Shown in pieces: positions 1 to 9,051 of a stretch of DNA of 64,000 nucleotides. Origin of the DNA: Nocardia asteroides (GTDB taxonomy: Bacteria; Actinomycetota; Actinomycetes; Mycobacteriales; Mycobacteriaceae); assembly GCA_019930625.1 (NCBI GenBank), contig CP082844.1, positions 2,046,001 to 2,110,000 on the forward strand. The letters are read 5' to 3'. The notes beneath the pieces are model-generated. The model was given only the letters and a program-made list of their open reading frames with translations. It was not told the origin of the DNA and did no database searches. Position 1 is the first letter of the stretch; every line of letters begins with the position of its first letter. The translations under genes and the position numbers were made by a program.

Positions 1-624
1 GCCGTCCCCGTAGATCACCCCGACGATCTCGGCGTACGAGTGGATCTCGACCAGGGCCGCGGCCAAGGTCTTCGCATCGTGCGTGGGGTTGCCGACCTTC
101 GTCAGCCGTTGCGCGGTGGCCGCGGCGTCGCCGGTGTCGCCGAAGATTGTGGCGAGCTCTTCGGTCGGAGCGTTCATCCCGTACAACTCGAGCGGCTCGG
201 CGTAGCCGAGTGCCGCGAGAACCGTACCGGGCAGATCGATTCCGGCCTCATCGATGACATAGGAGTCCTGTCCCCGAAGGGCGACGACCGGGAGGTCGGC
301 GCCCTTCGCCAGACAGAAGCGGCTGACCCACCCGTCGACGACCAACCGCAGCGCGATGATCCAGTGAGGCCGGTTCAGCGCGCGCAGCCGATTCTCCAAG
401 TCGCGGTGCAGCGCGCCATCTAGGATCAGCTCCCGCTGCGCGAGCGACTCGGCGGCCGCGTCCATCGCCGCTCGGTGATCGGTCACGTTGTCGTAGCGTG
501 CGCGAGCGTTCAACACGACGGGAACTTCGATCTGCAGTTTCTCGATCAGAAACTGCATCTCGTCGAGCGACAGGACGACCGACTCAAGCGTCGACGGGCC
601 GCGGCCCGCACCGAGTACGGTCAC
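1..624 (-). CDS. EspG-like ESX secretion chaperone (partial, C-terminus outside window)
   Basis: The frame is open from a GTG at 624 to the window edge, giving 208 residues without a stop. It begins VTVLGAGRGPSTLESVVLSL and continues with an LSLDEMQFLIEKL segment and a later ALGYAEPLELYG segment. Hydrophobic strand-like stretches and position next to PE/PPE genes fit the EspG family, cytosolic chaperones that bind PE-PPE dimers and bring them to an ESX translocon. The GTG overlaps the PPE stop by 4 bp (GTGA), so translation is probably coupled. The C-terminal part lies beyond base 1. The family call rests on context plus general pattern rather than a sharp motif. Confidence 0.7.
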   Translation of the reverse strand, partial: MTVLGAGRGPSTLESVVLSLDEMQFLIEKLQIEVPVVLNARARYDNVTDHRAAMDAAAESLAQRELILDGALHRDLENRLRALNRPHWIIALRLVVDGWVSRFCLAKGADLPVVALRGQDSYVIDEAGIDLPGTVLAALGYAEPLELYGMNAPTEELATIFGDTGDAAATAQRLTKVGNPTHDAKTLAAALVEIHSYAEIVGVIYGDG

Positions 625-1793
625 CTACCCGTCCCGCTGAAGTCACCGCCGATGACTCCATCGGCGGTGAGACGGCCGTCGTTGAAGTGCTCGGTCGACC
701 GCAGGTAGTCCCGACCGTCGTGCTCGGTCTCGTCGTCCTCGTCGCTGCGGACCTGGTTACCGAGCAGGGGGTTGCCGTTGCCGGTGTTCGCGGGCCGGAC
801 CGGCGCCGCGTCGACGGCCTTGACCGCGACGGTTTCCTGCACCGGAGCGGAGCCTCCACCGATCGTGCCACTCGAGCCCCAGCCTTCCGGCAGCTTGAGC
901 GAGCCGTTGCTGATGCCTGCCGCCGAGCCGAGGCCGGAGAAGGACACCGCGCGGGTCGCCGCGCCGGCAGCGGTGGCCGCCGCCCCGGCGCCCATGGCCA
1001 TCGGAGCCATACCGGAGAAGGCAGGCGCGGAGGTGCTGGTCGCCGCCGCGATCGCGCTGCCTGCGACATTTCCGACGGTGGAGACACCGGTGGTGGCGAT
1101 CGAGCCGACGGCCTGAGCGGCTTGGGTGGCAGCGCTCGCCACGCCGGGGTTGCTCAAGAACGCCTGGGTGGCGGCGACGGCCGCCTGGATCGGATCCGCC
1201 GGGACCTCGCCGGCGGTGTCCGCCGCCTGTTCGGGGCTGGCCGTTCCGGCGCCCTTGGCGATCGGCGGCGGCGGCGCGAACTCGGCAGGCGTGGCGACCA
1301 TGGCGCTGGTCGCGGCCTCGTAGGTTTCCATGACCAGCGCGGCTCGGATGTCCATGGCGTGCCTGGCGACCTCCGCGACCTCGAACGCGCCGCTCAGCAC
1401 GCCCGGTGGGTTCGCCGACGCGGCCAAGGCGGTGTTGACGGCCGCGATCTCGGGTGGGCTCGGCATCGCCAGCGAGGCGACGGTGTAGGCGGTGGCGTTC
1501 GCCGCGGCCTTCGCGCCCATCGCGGCGGCTTGGACGCCCTGCTGCTCGGACCAGCCGAGGAAACCCGTGAGCTTGCTCAGCGCGGCGATACCGTTGATGC
1601 CCTGCATTCCGACGCCGAGTTCGGCCATCACCCTGGCGACGGTCGTCGTAGCGTCGACCCAGGCGGCGGTGAGACCGCCCCAGGCGGTGGCGGCGGCCGA
1701 GATCGGAATCGCGTGCGCGCCCGCGTGAAGGGTGGCCGAATTGATCTCCGACGGGCGCGCAGCCCAGATCACCCCGGTGACTCCTGCAACCAT
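621..1793 (-). CDS. PPE family protein
   Basis: This 390-residue protein has an N-terminal PPE-type domain of about 180 residues. It opens with IWAARPSEINSATLHAG (mycobacterial PPE: PPEINS..MYAGPG) and has an AWGGL segment where PPE/WXG proteins carry the helical-hairpin turn. Residues after about 180 are Ala/Gly/Pro-rich and low in complexity. PPE proteins pair with PE partners and are exported by type VII (ESX) systems. It lies between PE (45 bp upstream) and the EspG-like gene (4-bp overlap), the usual substrate-substrate-chaperone order. The literal PPE tripeptide reads RPSE, as is common outside Mycobacterium. Confidence 0.9.
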   Translation of the reverse strand: MVAGVTGVIWAARPSEINSATLHAGAHAIPISAAATAWGGLTAAWVDATTTVARVMAELGVGMQGINGIAALSKLTGFLGWSEQQGVQAAAMGAKAAANATAYTVASLAMPSPPEIAAVNTALAASANPPGVLSGAFEVAEVARHAMDIRAALVMETYEAATSAMVATPAEFAPPPPIAKGAGTASPEQAADTAGEVPADPIQAAVAATQAFLSNPGVASAATQAAQAVGSIATTGVSTVGNVAGSAIAAATSTSAPAFSGMAPMAMGAGAAATAAGAATRAVSFSGLGSAAGISNGSLKLPEGWGSSGTIGGGSAPVQETVAVKAVDAAPVRPANTGNGNPLLGNQVRSDEDDETEHDGRDYLRSTEHFNDGRLTADGVIGGDFSGTGR

Positions 1794-1838
1794 GTTCGAT
1801 TTCTCCCCTGCTTCAGCTGATGGAACTGTATGCCCGAA

Positions 1839-2150
1839 CTACACCTGGATGGCGCTGATGCCGGCGGCGCGCACCACATCACCGGCGACATGCTGCGCCA
1901 ACTGCGTGCGCAGCGTCGCCGCCGCGTGGTGGCATTCCAGGATTGCCTGCGCGATCGCACGGTCGTGCGACATCGCGCCTTGGTTGAAATGGCTCGCGCT
2001 GAGGAAGGAGACCTCCTCGGCGCCGGAGGGCAGCACGTGCGTCGCGGGCGCGGTGATCGCCGCGGCGGCGGCCAGACGTTCGGCGACGAGGTCGAGTTCG
2101 GCCGCGGCGGCGAGAATGGCTTCGGGTGCGATCAGTACATGTCCAACCAT
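1839..2150 (-). CDS. PE family protein
   Basis: This 103-residue protein is essentially a PE domain: MVGHVLIAPEAILAAAAELD, then an Ala-rich helix, a VLPSGAEEVS turn and a second helix (mycobacterial PE: APE...A...L......PTTGVLAAGADEVS). It is the likely partner of the downstream PPE and is exported as a heterodimer by an ESX system. The whole protein contains no tyrosine, so the C-terminal YxxxD/E secretion motif usual in PE proteins cannot be present in canonical form. It is the first gene of the PE-PPE-EspG set, and the promoter should lie in 2151-2313. Confidence 0.88.
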   Translation of the reverse strand: MVGHVLIAPEAILAAAAELDLVAERLAAAAAITAPATHVLPSGAEEVSFLSASHFNQGAMSHDRAIAQAILECHHAAATLRTQLAQHVAGDVVRAAGISAIQV

Positions 2151-2313
2151 GACTCGACTCCTTCTAGTGGCTGTGGGGCGGAACCACGAGAATTCCCCCT
2201 TCGAGTGATAGGACGCGACAGCAACGCGATCGGTTCCATCGAATCCCCAATTTTTCGATCTCCGTGCCGATTACACACCCCTCGCCAGGGGCGCGCAATA
2301 CAGCTCGTTCAGA

Positions 2314-2664
2314 CTAGCCCCATCCCAGCTGATGCAGGCGGTCTTCGTCAATGCCGAAATAGTGTGCGATCTCATGGATCACGGTGATCGCGACCTCTTC
2401 CACCACCTGCGACTCGTCGGCGCAGAGTTCGAGAATGGCGTCGCGGTAGATGGTCACGGTGTCGGGAAGCGCTCCGCCGTATTGGCTGTCGCGTTCGGTG
2501 AGGGCGATGCCGTGATACAGGCCGAGCAGATGCGGATCCTCCGGATTGCGCGGCTCGATCAGCACGACCACATTCTCGATCGCGCGCGCCAGCTCGGGCG
2601 GAATGAGATCCAGTGCGTCGCCGACCAATTCCTCGAACCGGTCGGCGGACATCGAAACGGGCAT
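2314..2664 (-). CDS. Zincin-like metallopeptidase family protein (Rv3836-like)
   Basis: This 116-residue protein carries HEIAHYFGIDEDRL near its C-terminus. That is an HExxHxxGxxD zinc-binding motif as in the small single-domain zincin_1 family (PF06262). The first about 80 residues contain the family's FEELV..ALD..P.....ENV.V segment. The cellular substrate of the family is unknown. It starts 10 bp after the septum-formation gene stops, so the two form an operon on the minus strand. The same pair (Rv3835-Rv3836) is next to serS in M. tuberculosis, which supports orthology. Confidence 0.88.
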   Translation of the reverse strand: MPVSMSADRFEELVGDALDLIPPELARAIENVVVLIEPRNPEDPHLLGLYHGIALTERDSQYGGALPDTVTIYRDAILELCADESQVVEEVAITVIHEIAHYFGIDEDRLHQLGWG

Positions 2665-2674
2665 CGGCGCTCGG

Positions 2675-3814
2675 CTATCTCGGCTGGGGCTGCGGCGGCA
2701 GTGGGGCGGCGCCGGGCAGCGGCGTGGGCGTGGAACGGCCGCTGTTCGGCGGCGGCACCGGAGCCTGGCCGTTGATCAGGATGTCGCCTCTGGCCGAACC
2801 CGTGATCGGCGCGAAGCCTTCCCGATCAGCCCCCTTGCCGATCATGCAGTCCAGCTTGCGGCTGCCCGCCATCCAACTGCGGGCGTCGATGTAGTCGAAG
2901 AACAGCGTGAGCGTCTTGTTGCGGATCACGTCCGGCGCGCCCAGGTACTCGGTCGAAGTGCGGCCGCACTCCTCCTCCATGAACTTGTCCTGGTCGTCTT
3001 TCGCGGGCGGGCCGCCGGTGAAGTGGGCGCCCAGATCGATGGTGGAGACGATCTCCACGGCGTGCGGCTGGGCGCAGTCCACGGGATCGGTGGGCAGGTT
3101 CTGGTTGATGCCCAGGCACACGCCCGGCCCGTACACCCTGGACTGATCGTGCTCGGTGGCGCTGCCCGCCGACGGCGGGGTGCCCACGCTGGCCGCGACC
3201 TGCAAGCCGCAGCGCAGCGTTCGGTCACCGTGCTGCCAGCCGTCCGGGCTGGGGTACATCAACCCGACGATGTACTTGCCGCGCGGATCGAAGCGGCCGG
3301 ACATGTACTCCTGCACCGCGGGCACGCAGTGCTCTTCCTTCAGCTCGGTGAGCCGCAACGAGTCGGGGAACCGCGATCCCGGGCCGAACTCCTTGCCCGG
3401 ATAGCGACTCATATCGATGTCGGCCGCGACCTCGAACATGTGCTTGTTCGAGCAGTTGACCTTGACCAGGTCGGACCGGTCGGGCTTGGTCCAGCTCAGG
3501 CAATCGCCCGTGGCGGCGGTGCCGAACTCCTTGTCCAGGACGGGCAGCGCCGGCGCGCCGGGATTGTGCGCTTCCAGGCCCTTCTCGTTGTCGAAGCCGG
3601 TCACGAACAGCGTCACCAGGGCCGCGACGACGGCGCCGACGGCTACCGCGAGCAGGCCCCAGCGCAACGTGTGCGCCGAGAGATGCAAGTCGCGCAGCTT
3701 GCTGTCGGCGAGCGCGGCCTTGGCGGAGTCGAACGAGCGCCGTACCGAGTCGGCGCGCGACGACGCGCCGCGCTTGGGCGCCTGCGGGGACCGGGACACA
3801 TGTTCGGAGGACAT
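2675..3814 (-). CDS. Septum-formation family membrane protein (Rv3835-like)
   Basis: This 379-residue protein has a basic cytoplasmic N-terminus of about 50 residues, one transmembrane segment (LLAVAVGAVVAALVTLFVTG, about 53-72) and a long extracytoplasmic region. That region has paired cysteines (GDCLSW, VNCSN, EEHCVP, LRCGL, GVCLG, VDCAQ, EEECG, LDCMI), consistent with two disulphide-bonded Septum_form (PF13845) repeats. The C-terminus is a Pro-rich tail. The family name comes from an association with septation, and the biochemical role is unknown. It is the first gene of a two-gene unit with the zincin. Confidence 0.87.
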   Translation of the reverse strand: MSSEHVSRSPQAPKRGASSRADSVRRSFDSAKAALADSKLRDLHLSAHTLRWGLLAVAVGAVVAALVTLFVTGFDNEKGLEAHNPGAPALPVLDKEFGTAATGDCLSWTKPDRSDLVKVNCSNKHMFEVAADIDMSRYPGKEFGPGSRFPDSLRLTELKEEHCVPAVQEYMSGRFDPRGKYIVGLMYPSPDGWQHGDRTLRCGLQVAASVGTPPSAGSATEHDQSRVYGPGVCLGINQNLPTDPVDCAQPHAVEIVSTIDLGAHFTGGPPAKDDQDKFMEEECGRTSTEYLGAPDVIRNKTLTLFFDYIDARSWMAGSRKLDCMIGKGADREGFAPITGSARGDILINGQAPVPPPNSGRSTPTPLPGAAPLPPQPQPR

Positions 3815-3888
3815 CGCGGTCCATCATGGCAGCGTCCGTGCCGGGGTGCCACGACCTGCCCGATCGGCGCGGCACCGGCGCGTCGCGG

Positions 3889-5589
3889 TCAGCCGCGCAG
3901 CGCCGACAGGAAGACCCCGGGCAGCCGGGCGGGGTTGGCATCGGCGTAGAACTCGGTGAGCCTGCGCCCGGTGATCGCGGCGGTGGCGTTGTCGACGAAC
4001 CACGGCGGCTTCGGGGAGAGTGCGAGTTCGCCGCCCAGCAGCGAGCGCGGCGCGGGCCGGAACGGTCCGCGCACGATCGTGCGCTCGACATCGTCGAGCA
4101 GCAGGGCGTTGTGCACCACGCCGATCCCGCTCTGCACGTCGTCTAGGGTGTGCCCGGGAAAGGCGCCCCAAGCGGCCCGCGGCGTCAGGAAAGCCAGCCC
4201 GGTCCAAGTGTTCACCGCGATCGCGCCGTAGCGCAGCCGCTCGATGGCGCGGTCGAAGGCGATGCCGAGCCTGCGAATGGTCGTCGGATGGGCGATCACG
4301 TTCGCGCCGAGCGTCCCGGTCAGCTCGGCATTCGCGAAGTCCACCGCGCGCTGCAAGAACTCACCGCCCGCGTAGGGCAGCTCCACCACGCCGAGCACGG
4401 GGGAGAAGTACTCCGTGCGCAGCAGCGGCGTGCCGGTCGGCGGCAACCCGTCGACCAGCACCCGCCCCGCGCCGAGACGCTCGGCCTCCGGATACGAGGC
4501 CAGCGCCCCGGCGACACGGGCGTCGCTGCCCGGGTAGTACGCCGTGCGTTGTGGCGCTCGTTCCATCGCAAGGCGCAGCTCGGCGAGGAATTCGTCCTTG
4601 CGGTCCCACTCGGAGCCGATCACCACCGCCTGCGCGGCCACACAGTTGTAGCCGCCGTTGTGCAGCCGCTGCGTCGCCACGTGCTCGGCCTGGTAGCGCA
4701 GGTCGGCGGCGGACCAGTCGCCGGGTACCACGATGGTCGGCGAGACGCCGCCCAGCTCGCTGGTGATCGGTTTGTCCAGCAGGGGCCGGTTGTCCTTCTT
4801 GCGCTGCGCGCCCTCCGCGCCGGGGCCCCACACGATGGCGTCGTGGGTCTGCGCGCTGCCGGTCATGTGCACGTGCGCGACATCGGGGTGGCGCACCAGG
4901 TAGCCGCCCTGCTCCGCGCCGCCGGTGAGGATTCGCAGCACGCCCAGCTCCAGCAGCGGTTCGAACACCATCTCGAACACGGTGAACAGCGGGTCGGTGA
5001 TCGGGTTGAGCTTCAGCGCGACCACCCGGTTGTGCGCGAACAGTTCGTAGAGCGCGTCCAACGGCGGAATCGAGGTGATGTTGCCCGCGCCGAGCACGGC
5101 GCCGATCCCGCCGGTCGCGGTGGGATCGAGCTGGCCGAGTCCGGCCCGCTTGCGCGCGGTGCCCGCGTCGACGCCGGGCCGCAGCCACACCTCGCCGCGG
5201 AAACCGTTGAGCAGCAGCCGGTCGTAGACGCCGAGCGGAAGGATCGGCACCGCGACCCGTCCACCCGGAGCTTCCCGCAGCGTGATGCCGGTCAGCGGGC
5301 TGCGCCCGGTCTCCAGTGCGGCGAGGGTCGCCGACAGCGCGGCGGTGGCCTGGAGCAGGGTGAGCGGGCCGGACATCCATTCCTCGCCCGCCGACGGGGA
5401 GTTCTCGTCGAGGTCCTTGACGACGCACGCGGCCCGCACCCAGTCCTCGGCGAAGCGACCGGTCCGGGCGTGGATCTCGTCGAGCAGTTCGCGGCGGCGG
5501 CGCAGCGGGGTCGCGGCCCAGGCTTTCTCGCCCGCCGCGAGGTCGGCCAGCGCGTTGTCGATGGCGGTCTCGTCGAAAGGGGTGCCCAC
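3889..5589 (-). CDS. Aldehyde dehydrogenase family protein
   Basis: This is an NAD(P)-dependent aldehyde dehydrogenase of about 566 residues. Family hallmarks are [12 protein letters not shown], containing the general-base Glu, and [16 protein letters not shown], containing the nucleophilic Cys in the NxGxxC position. I chose the GTG at 5589 (VGTPFDETA) because the frame's upstream ATG at 5667 lies almost on the divergent serS start and adds a non-homologous leader. At over 560 residues it is longer than classical 480-500-residue enzymes. The substrate cannot be deduced. It is divergent from serS with about 90 bp between the starts. Confidence 0.85.
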   Translation of the reverse strand: MGTPFDETAIDNALADLAAGEKAWAATPLRRRRELLDEIHARTGRFAEDWVRAACVVKDLDENSPSAGEEWMSGPLTLLQATAALSATLAALETGRSPLTGITLREAPGGRVAVPILPLGVYDRLLLNGFRGEVWLRPGVDAGTARKRAGLGQLDPTATGGIGAVLGAGNITSIPPLDALYELFAHNRVVALKLNPITDPLFTVFEMVFEPLLELGVLRILTGGAEQGGYLVRHPDVAHVHMTGSAQTHDAIVWGPGAEGAQRKKDNRPLLDKPITSELGGVSPTIVVPGDWSAADLRYQAEHVATQRLHNGGYNCVAAQAVVIGSEWDRKDEFLAELRLAMERAPQRTAYYPGSDARVAGALASYPEAERLGAGRVLVDGLPPTGTPLLRTEYFSPVLGVVELPYAGGEFLQRAVDFANAELTGTLGANVIAHPTTIRRLGIAFDRAIERLRYGAIAVNTWTGLAFLTPRAAWGAFPGHTLDDVQSGIGVVHNALLLDDVERTIVRGPFRPAPRSLLGGELALSPKPPWFVDNATAAITGRRLTEFYADANPARLPGVFLSALRG

Positions 5590-5681
5590 AAGCCCACTAT
5601 GCGCGCGATCGAGCGCCGATGGACCGCATCCTGGGATATCGGGGTGAAACGGCAACACACCGACCACTAGGCTGGTGGCCC

Positions 5682-6944
5682 ATGATCGACCTCCGATTCC
5701 TGCGGGACAACCCCGACGCGGTCCGCGCCTCGCAGCGGGCCCGCGGCGAAGACCCCGCCCTCGTCGACGCGCTGCTCGAGGCGGACGCGGCGCGGCGCGC
5801 CGCGGTGGCCACCGCGGACAACCTACGCGCCGAGCACAAGGCGATGGGCAAGCTGATCGGTAAGGCGAGCAAGGAGGAGCGGTCCGCGCTGCTGGCGCAG
5901 GCGTCGGAGATGTCGGTCAAGGTCAAGGAGGCCGAGGCCGCGCAGCACGCCGCCGACGCCGATCTGGACGCCGCGCACCGCGCCATCTCGAACGTGGTGC
6001 AGGAAGGCGCGCCCGCGGGCGGCGAGGACGATTACGTCGTCCTGCAAACCATCGGCACGCCGAGGGAATTCGACTTCGAGCCGAAGGATCACCTGGAGCT
6101 CGGCGAGTCGCTGGGCCTGATCGACATGGAGCGCGGCGCGAAGGTATCGGGCGCCCGGTTCTACTTCCTGACCGGTTACGGCGCGCTGCTGCAACTGGGT
6201 CTGCTGCAACTGGCCGCGCAGAAGGCCGTGGCCAACGGCTTCACCATGATGATCCCGCCGGTGCTGGTGCGCCCCGAGGTCATGGCGGGCACGGGGTTCC
6301 TCGGCAGGCACTCGGCCGAGGTCTACCACCTCGCCGACGACGACCTCTATCTGGTCGGCACCTCGGAGGTGCCGCTGGCGGGCTACCACTCGGACGAGAT
6401 CCTCGACCTGAGCGGCGGGCCCAAGCGGTACGCGGGCTGGTCGTCGTGTTTCCGCCGGGAGGCCGGCAGCTACGGCAAGGACACCCGCGGCATCATCCGG
6501 GTGCACCAGTTCGACAAGGTCGAGATGTTCGTCTTCACCACGCCGGACCAGGCCGACGCCGAACACAAGCGCCTGCTCGCCTGGGAACAGGAGATGCTCG
6601 CGGCGATCGAGGTGCCCTACCGGGTGATCGATGTCGCGGCCGGTGATCTCGGCAGCTCGGCGGTGCGCAAGTTCGACTGTGAGGCGTGGGTGCCCACCCA
6701 GCAGACCTATCGGGAACTCACCTCGACGTCCAACTGCACCACCTACCAGGCTCGCCGACTGAGCATCCGCTATCGGGACGCGAACGGAAGGCCGCAGATC
6801 GCCGCCACTTTGAACGGCACGCTCGCGACCACCCGCTGGATCGTGGCCATCCTGGAGAATCATCAGCAAGCCGACGGGTCGGTTCGTGTGCCGCCCGCGC
6901 TCGTCCCATTTGTCGGCACCGACGTGCTCCAACCGTCGAACTGA
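5682..6944 (+). CDS. serS: Seryl-tRNA synthetase
   Basis: This 420-residue class II synthetase charges tRNA-Ser (and tRNA-Sec where present). The first about 110 residues form the coiled-coil arm beginning [18 protein letters not shown]. Motif 2 is [20 protein letters not shown], and motif 3 is around [19 protein letters not shown] near the C-terminus. The ATG at 5682 gives the conserved MIDLRFLR start; an ATG 63 bp upstream would only add a non-homologous leader. Length is normal for the family. It is a conserved anchor of this chromosomal segment. Confidence 0.98.
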   Translation: MIDLRFLRDNPDAVRASQRARGEDPALVDALLEADAARRAAVATADNLRAEHKAMGKLIGKASKEERSALLAQASEMSVKVKEAEAAQHAADADLDAAHRAISNVVQEGAPAGGEDDYVVLQTIGTPREFDFEPKDHLELGESLGLIDMERGAKVSGARFYFLTGYGALLQLGLLQLAAQKAVANGFTMMIPPVLVRPEVMAGTGFLGRHSAEVYHLADDDLYLVGTSEVPLAGYHSDEILDLSGGPKRYAGWSSCFRREAGSYGKDTRGIIRVHQFDKVEMFVFTTPDQADAEHKRLLAWEQEMLAAIEVPYRVIDVAAGDLGSSAVRKFDCEAWVPTQQTYRELTSTSNCTTYQARRLSIRYRDANGRPQIAATLNGTLATTRWIVAILENHQQADGSVRVPPALVPFVGTDVLQPSN

Positions 6945-7002
6945 CTACGCGCGAATGACGTTCAGATGAATAGCCAATCGTTCGCCATGCCGGATTCCCG
7001 GG

Positions 7003-8907
7003 ATGTGGCAACCGGCGGGATTCCTTATGTTTAGGCTATTCATCGTGCGAGGAATCGGGTCTCGCGGCGATACCCGAACCCGGGTGCGGGCCGCGTCTGC
7101 GTTGGCGACGGCTATGGTCATGGCTCGGACCACCGGGGCGTTCTACGTCATGGGCGGTGTGCTCGGTTTACTGATCACCGCCATCGCCCCTGGCGAGGAG
7201 GGTAATCGGCCGCTGGTGGGCGGAGCGGCGGCGGTAGCGCTGGCGCTCGGTTTGACGCTGCTCGCGTGGGGGCCGCGCCTGCCGCATTCGATCCATCACG
7301 TCTACGTGGCGATCGCGACGGTACTGGTGACGATCGCGGTGCACTCGTTCCCGAACACCGTGGGCGCGATCAGCCTCGCGGCGTTCTACGTGTTCATCGC
7401 CTGCGATGCCGCCCTGTTCTTCGCCTGGTCGCAGGCGGCAGCCCATATCGCGTTCGCCTTGGCGCTGTGCCTGTGGGTGCTGCCCGCGCGGCCGGTGACT
7501 CCCGGGCTGCCGTGGTGGTCGGGGCTGATCCCGGCAGGCGTGACCTTCGGCGTCGGCGTCGTCGTCGGGATCCTGACCAGGATGGCGTCCGAAGCCGACA
7601 TCGATGTGCTCACCGGCCTGCTCAACCGCCGCGGCTTCGACCGGGCGCTGAACACCGCGATCCAGCAGGCCACCAGGACGGAGCAGGGACTCGCGCTGGT
7701 GCTGGTCGACCTCGACCGCTTCCAGAAGATCAACGACCATCTCGGTCACCGCGCCGGTGACGCCGTCCTGCAACGGGTGGCCGACACCTGGTCGAAACTG
7801 CTTGCCCCCGACCAGCGCCTTGCGCGCTACGGCGGCGACGCGTTCGCGTTGCTGCTGCCGAACACCACCGAGCAGGCCGCGATCCTGCTCACCGAACAGC
7901 TGCGCGCGGCGGTGACCACCGGCTGTTCGGCAGGCGTGACCTCCTGGCAGCCGGGGGAGTCCGGGTCGCTGCTGGTCAGCCGTGCCGACGTCGGCCTGTA
8001 CCGGGCCAAGCAGGCCGGACGCAACCGGACGGTGCTGGAGTCCTCCCGGCAGTTGCCGCTCGCGGTGGAGCTGCGCGAGGCCATCGACCGCGGCGCCCTC
8101 GACGTGCACTACCAGCCGATCGTCAGTCTGACCGAAGGCGGCGGCAAGGCGGTCGGCGTGGAGGCGTTGCTGCGCTGGTCTTCCAGCGCGCAGCCGGACG
8201 TCACCACCGAGGGCTTGATCCGCGTCGCCGAGGAGTACGACCTCATCGCCGATCTGGACGAGCTGGTGCTGCGCCGCGCCTGCGCGGACGCGGCACGGTT
8301 GCAGGAAACCTTCGCCCAGCTCGACCTGACGCTGAACGTGAACGTCAGTGGGCTGGAGCTGGCCGAAGCCGGCTACGCCGACCGGGTGGCGGGCATCCTC
8401 GCGAGCACCGGGTGGCCCGCCGATCAGCTGGTGCTCGAAGTGACCGAGAGCGAGCTGGCCGCCGAATCGCAGACCGCGATCGAGAATCTGCACACCCTGC
8501 GCGACCGGGGCGTGCGCATCGCCATCGACGACTTCGGCACCGGCTACTCCTCGCTCAGCAGGCTTGCCACCCTGCCGAGCGACATCCTCAAGGTCGACCA
8601 GTCCTTCGTCGCGGCGATCCGCTCGGACTCGCCCGCGCCGCCGTTGCTCGGCGTGATCGCCGCCCTGTCCAATGCGCTGGACTTGCAGGTCATCGCCGAG
8701 GGCGTGGAGACCGAGTACCAAGCCGCGGTGCTCACCGAACTGGGCTTCGCGCTCGCGCAGGGCTACCACTACAGCGATTCGCATCCGGTGTCGGAGCTGA
8801 TCAGCGACCTGAACGAGAACAAGGGCCGGGTCGGCCCCGGCGTCACGGATCGGGAACTCGGCGACGGGGACTCGGTCGCCGCCAACGGCTGGGTGCCGCT
8901 GCCGTAA
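7003..8907 (+). CDS. Membrane GGDEF-EAL cyclic-di-GMP protein (degenerate GGDEF)
   Basis: This protein of up to 634 residues has an N-terminal block of about six hydrophobic segments (roughly 45-185), a GGDEF domain (about 195-355) and an EAL domain (about 360-610). The cyclase signature reads RYGGDAF, with Ala at the metal-binding Glu. The EAL domain keeps its key residues: VEALLRW, LNVNVSG, EVTES, IDDFGTGYSS, LKVD and AEGVE. The likely activity is therefore c-di-GMP phosphodiesterase, with the GGDEF domain acting as a regulatory (perhaps GTP-binding) module. The start is uncertain: ATG at 7003 or 7027 are both possible. Confidence 0.9.
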   Translation: MWQPAGFLMFRLFIVRGIGSRGDTRTRVRAASALATAMVMARTTGAFYVMGGVLGLLITAIAPGEEGNRPLVGGAAAVALALGLTLLAWGPRLPHSIHHVYVAIATVLVTIAVHSFPNTVGAISLAAFYVFIACDAALFFAWSQAAAHIAFALALCLWVLPARPVTPGLPWWSGLIPAGVTFGVGVVVGILTRMASEADIDVLTGLLNRRGFDRALNTAIQQATRTEQGLALVLVDLDRFQKINDHLGHRAGDAVLQRVADTWSKLLAPDQRLARYGGDAFALLLPNTTEQAAILLTEQLRAAVTTGCSAGVTSWQPGESGSLLVSRADVGLYRAKQAGRNRTVLESSRQLPLAVELREAIDRGALDVHYQPIVSLTEGGGKAVGVEALLRWSSSAQPDVTTEGLIRVAEEYDLIADLDELVLRRACADAARLQETFAQLDLTLNVNVSGLELAEAGYADRVAGILASTGWPADQLVLEVTESELAAESQTAIENLHTLRDRGVRIAIDDFGTGYSSLSRLATLPSDILKVDQSFVAAIRSDSPAPPLLGVIAALSNALDLQVIAEGVETEYQAAVLTELGFALAQGYHYSDSHPVSELISDLNENKGRVGPGVTDRELGDGDSVAANGWVPLP

Positions 8908-9051
8908 TTCGCTTGACGGCGCGAGCCGACCGTGAGCATGCTGTTGCACATGCGTTTGCTCATCTATGGCTGTTGATTCGCCCGATCGCTGCGCGCCCGT
9001 TCAGCGGGTAGCGCGCGCACGCTCGATCTGCGCTCGCTGACGGTTCGGGCG

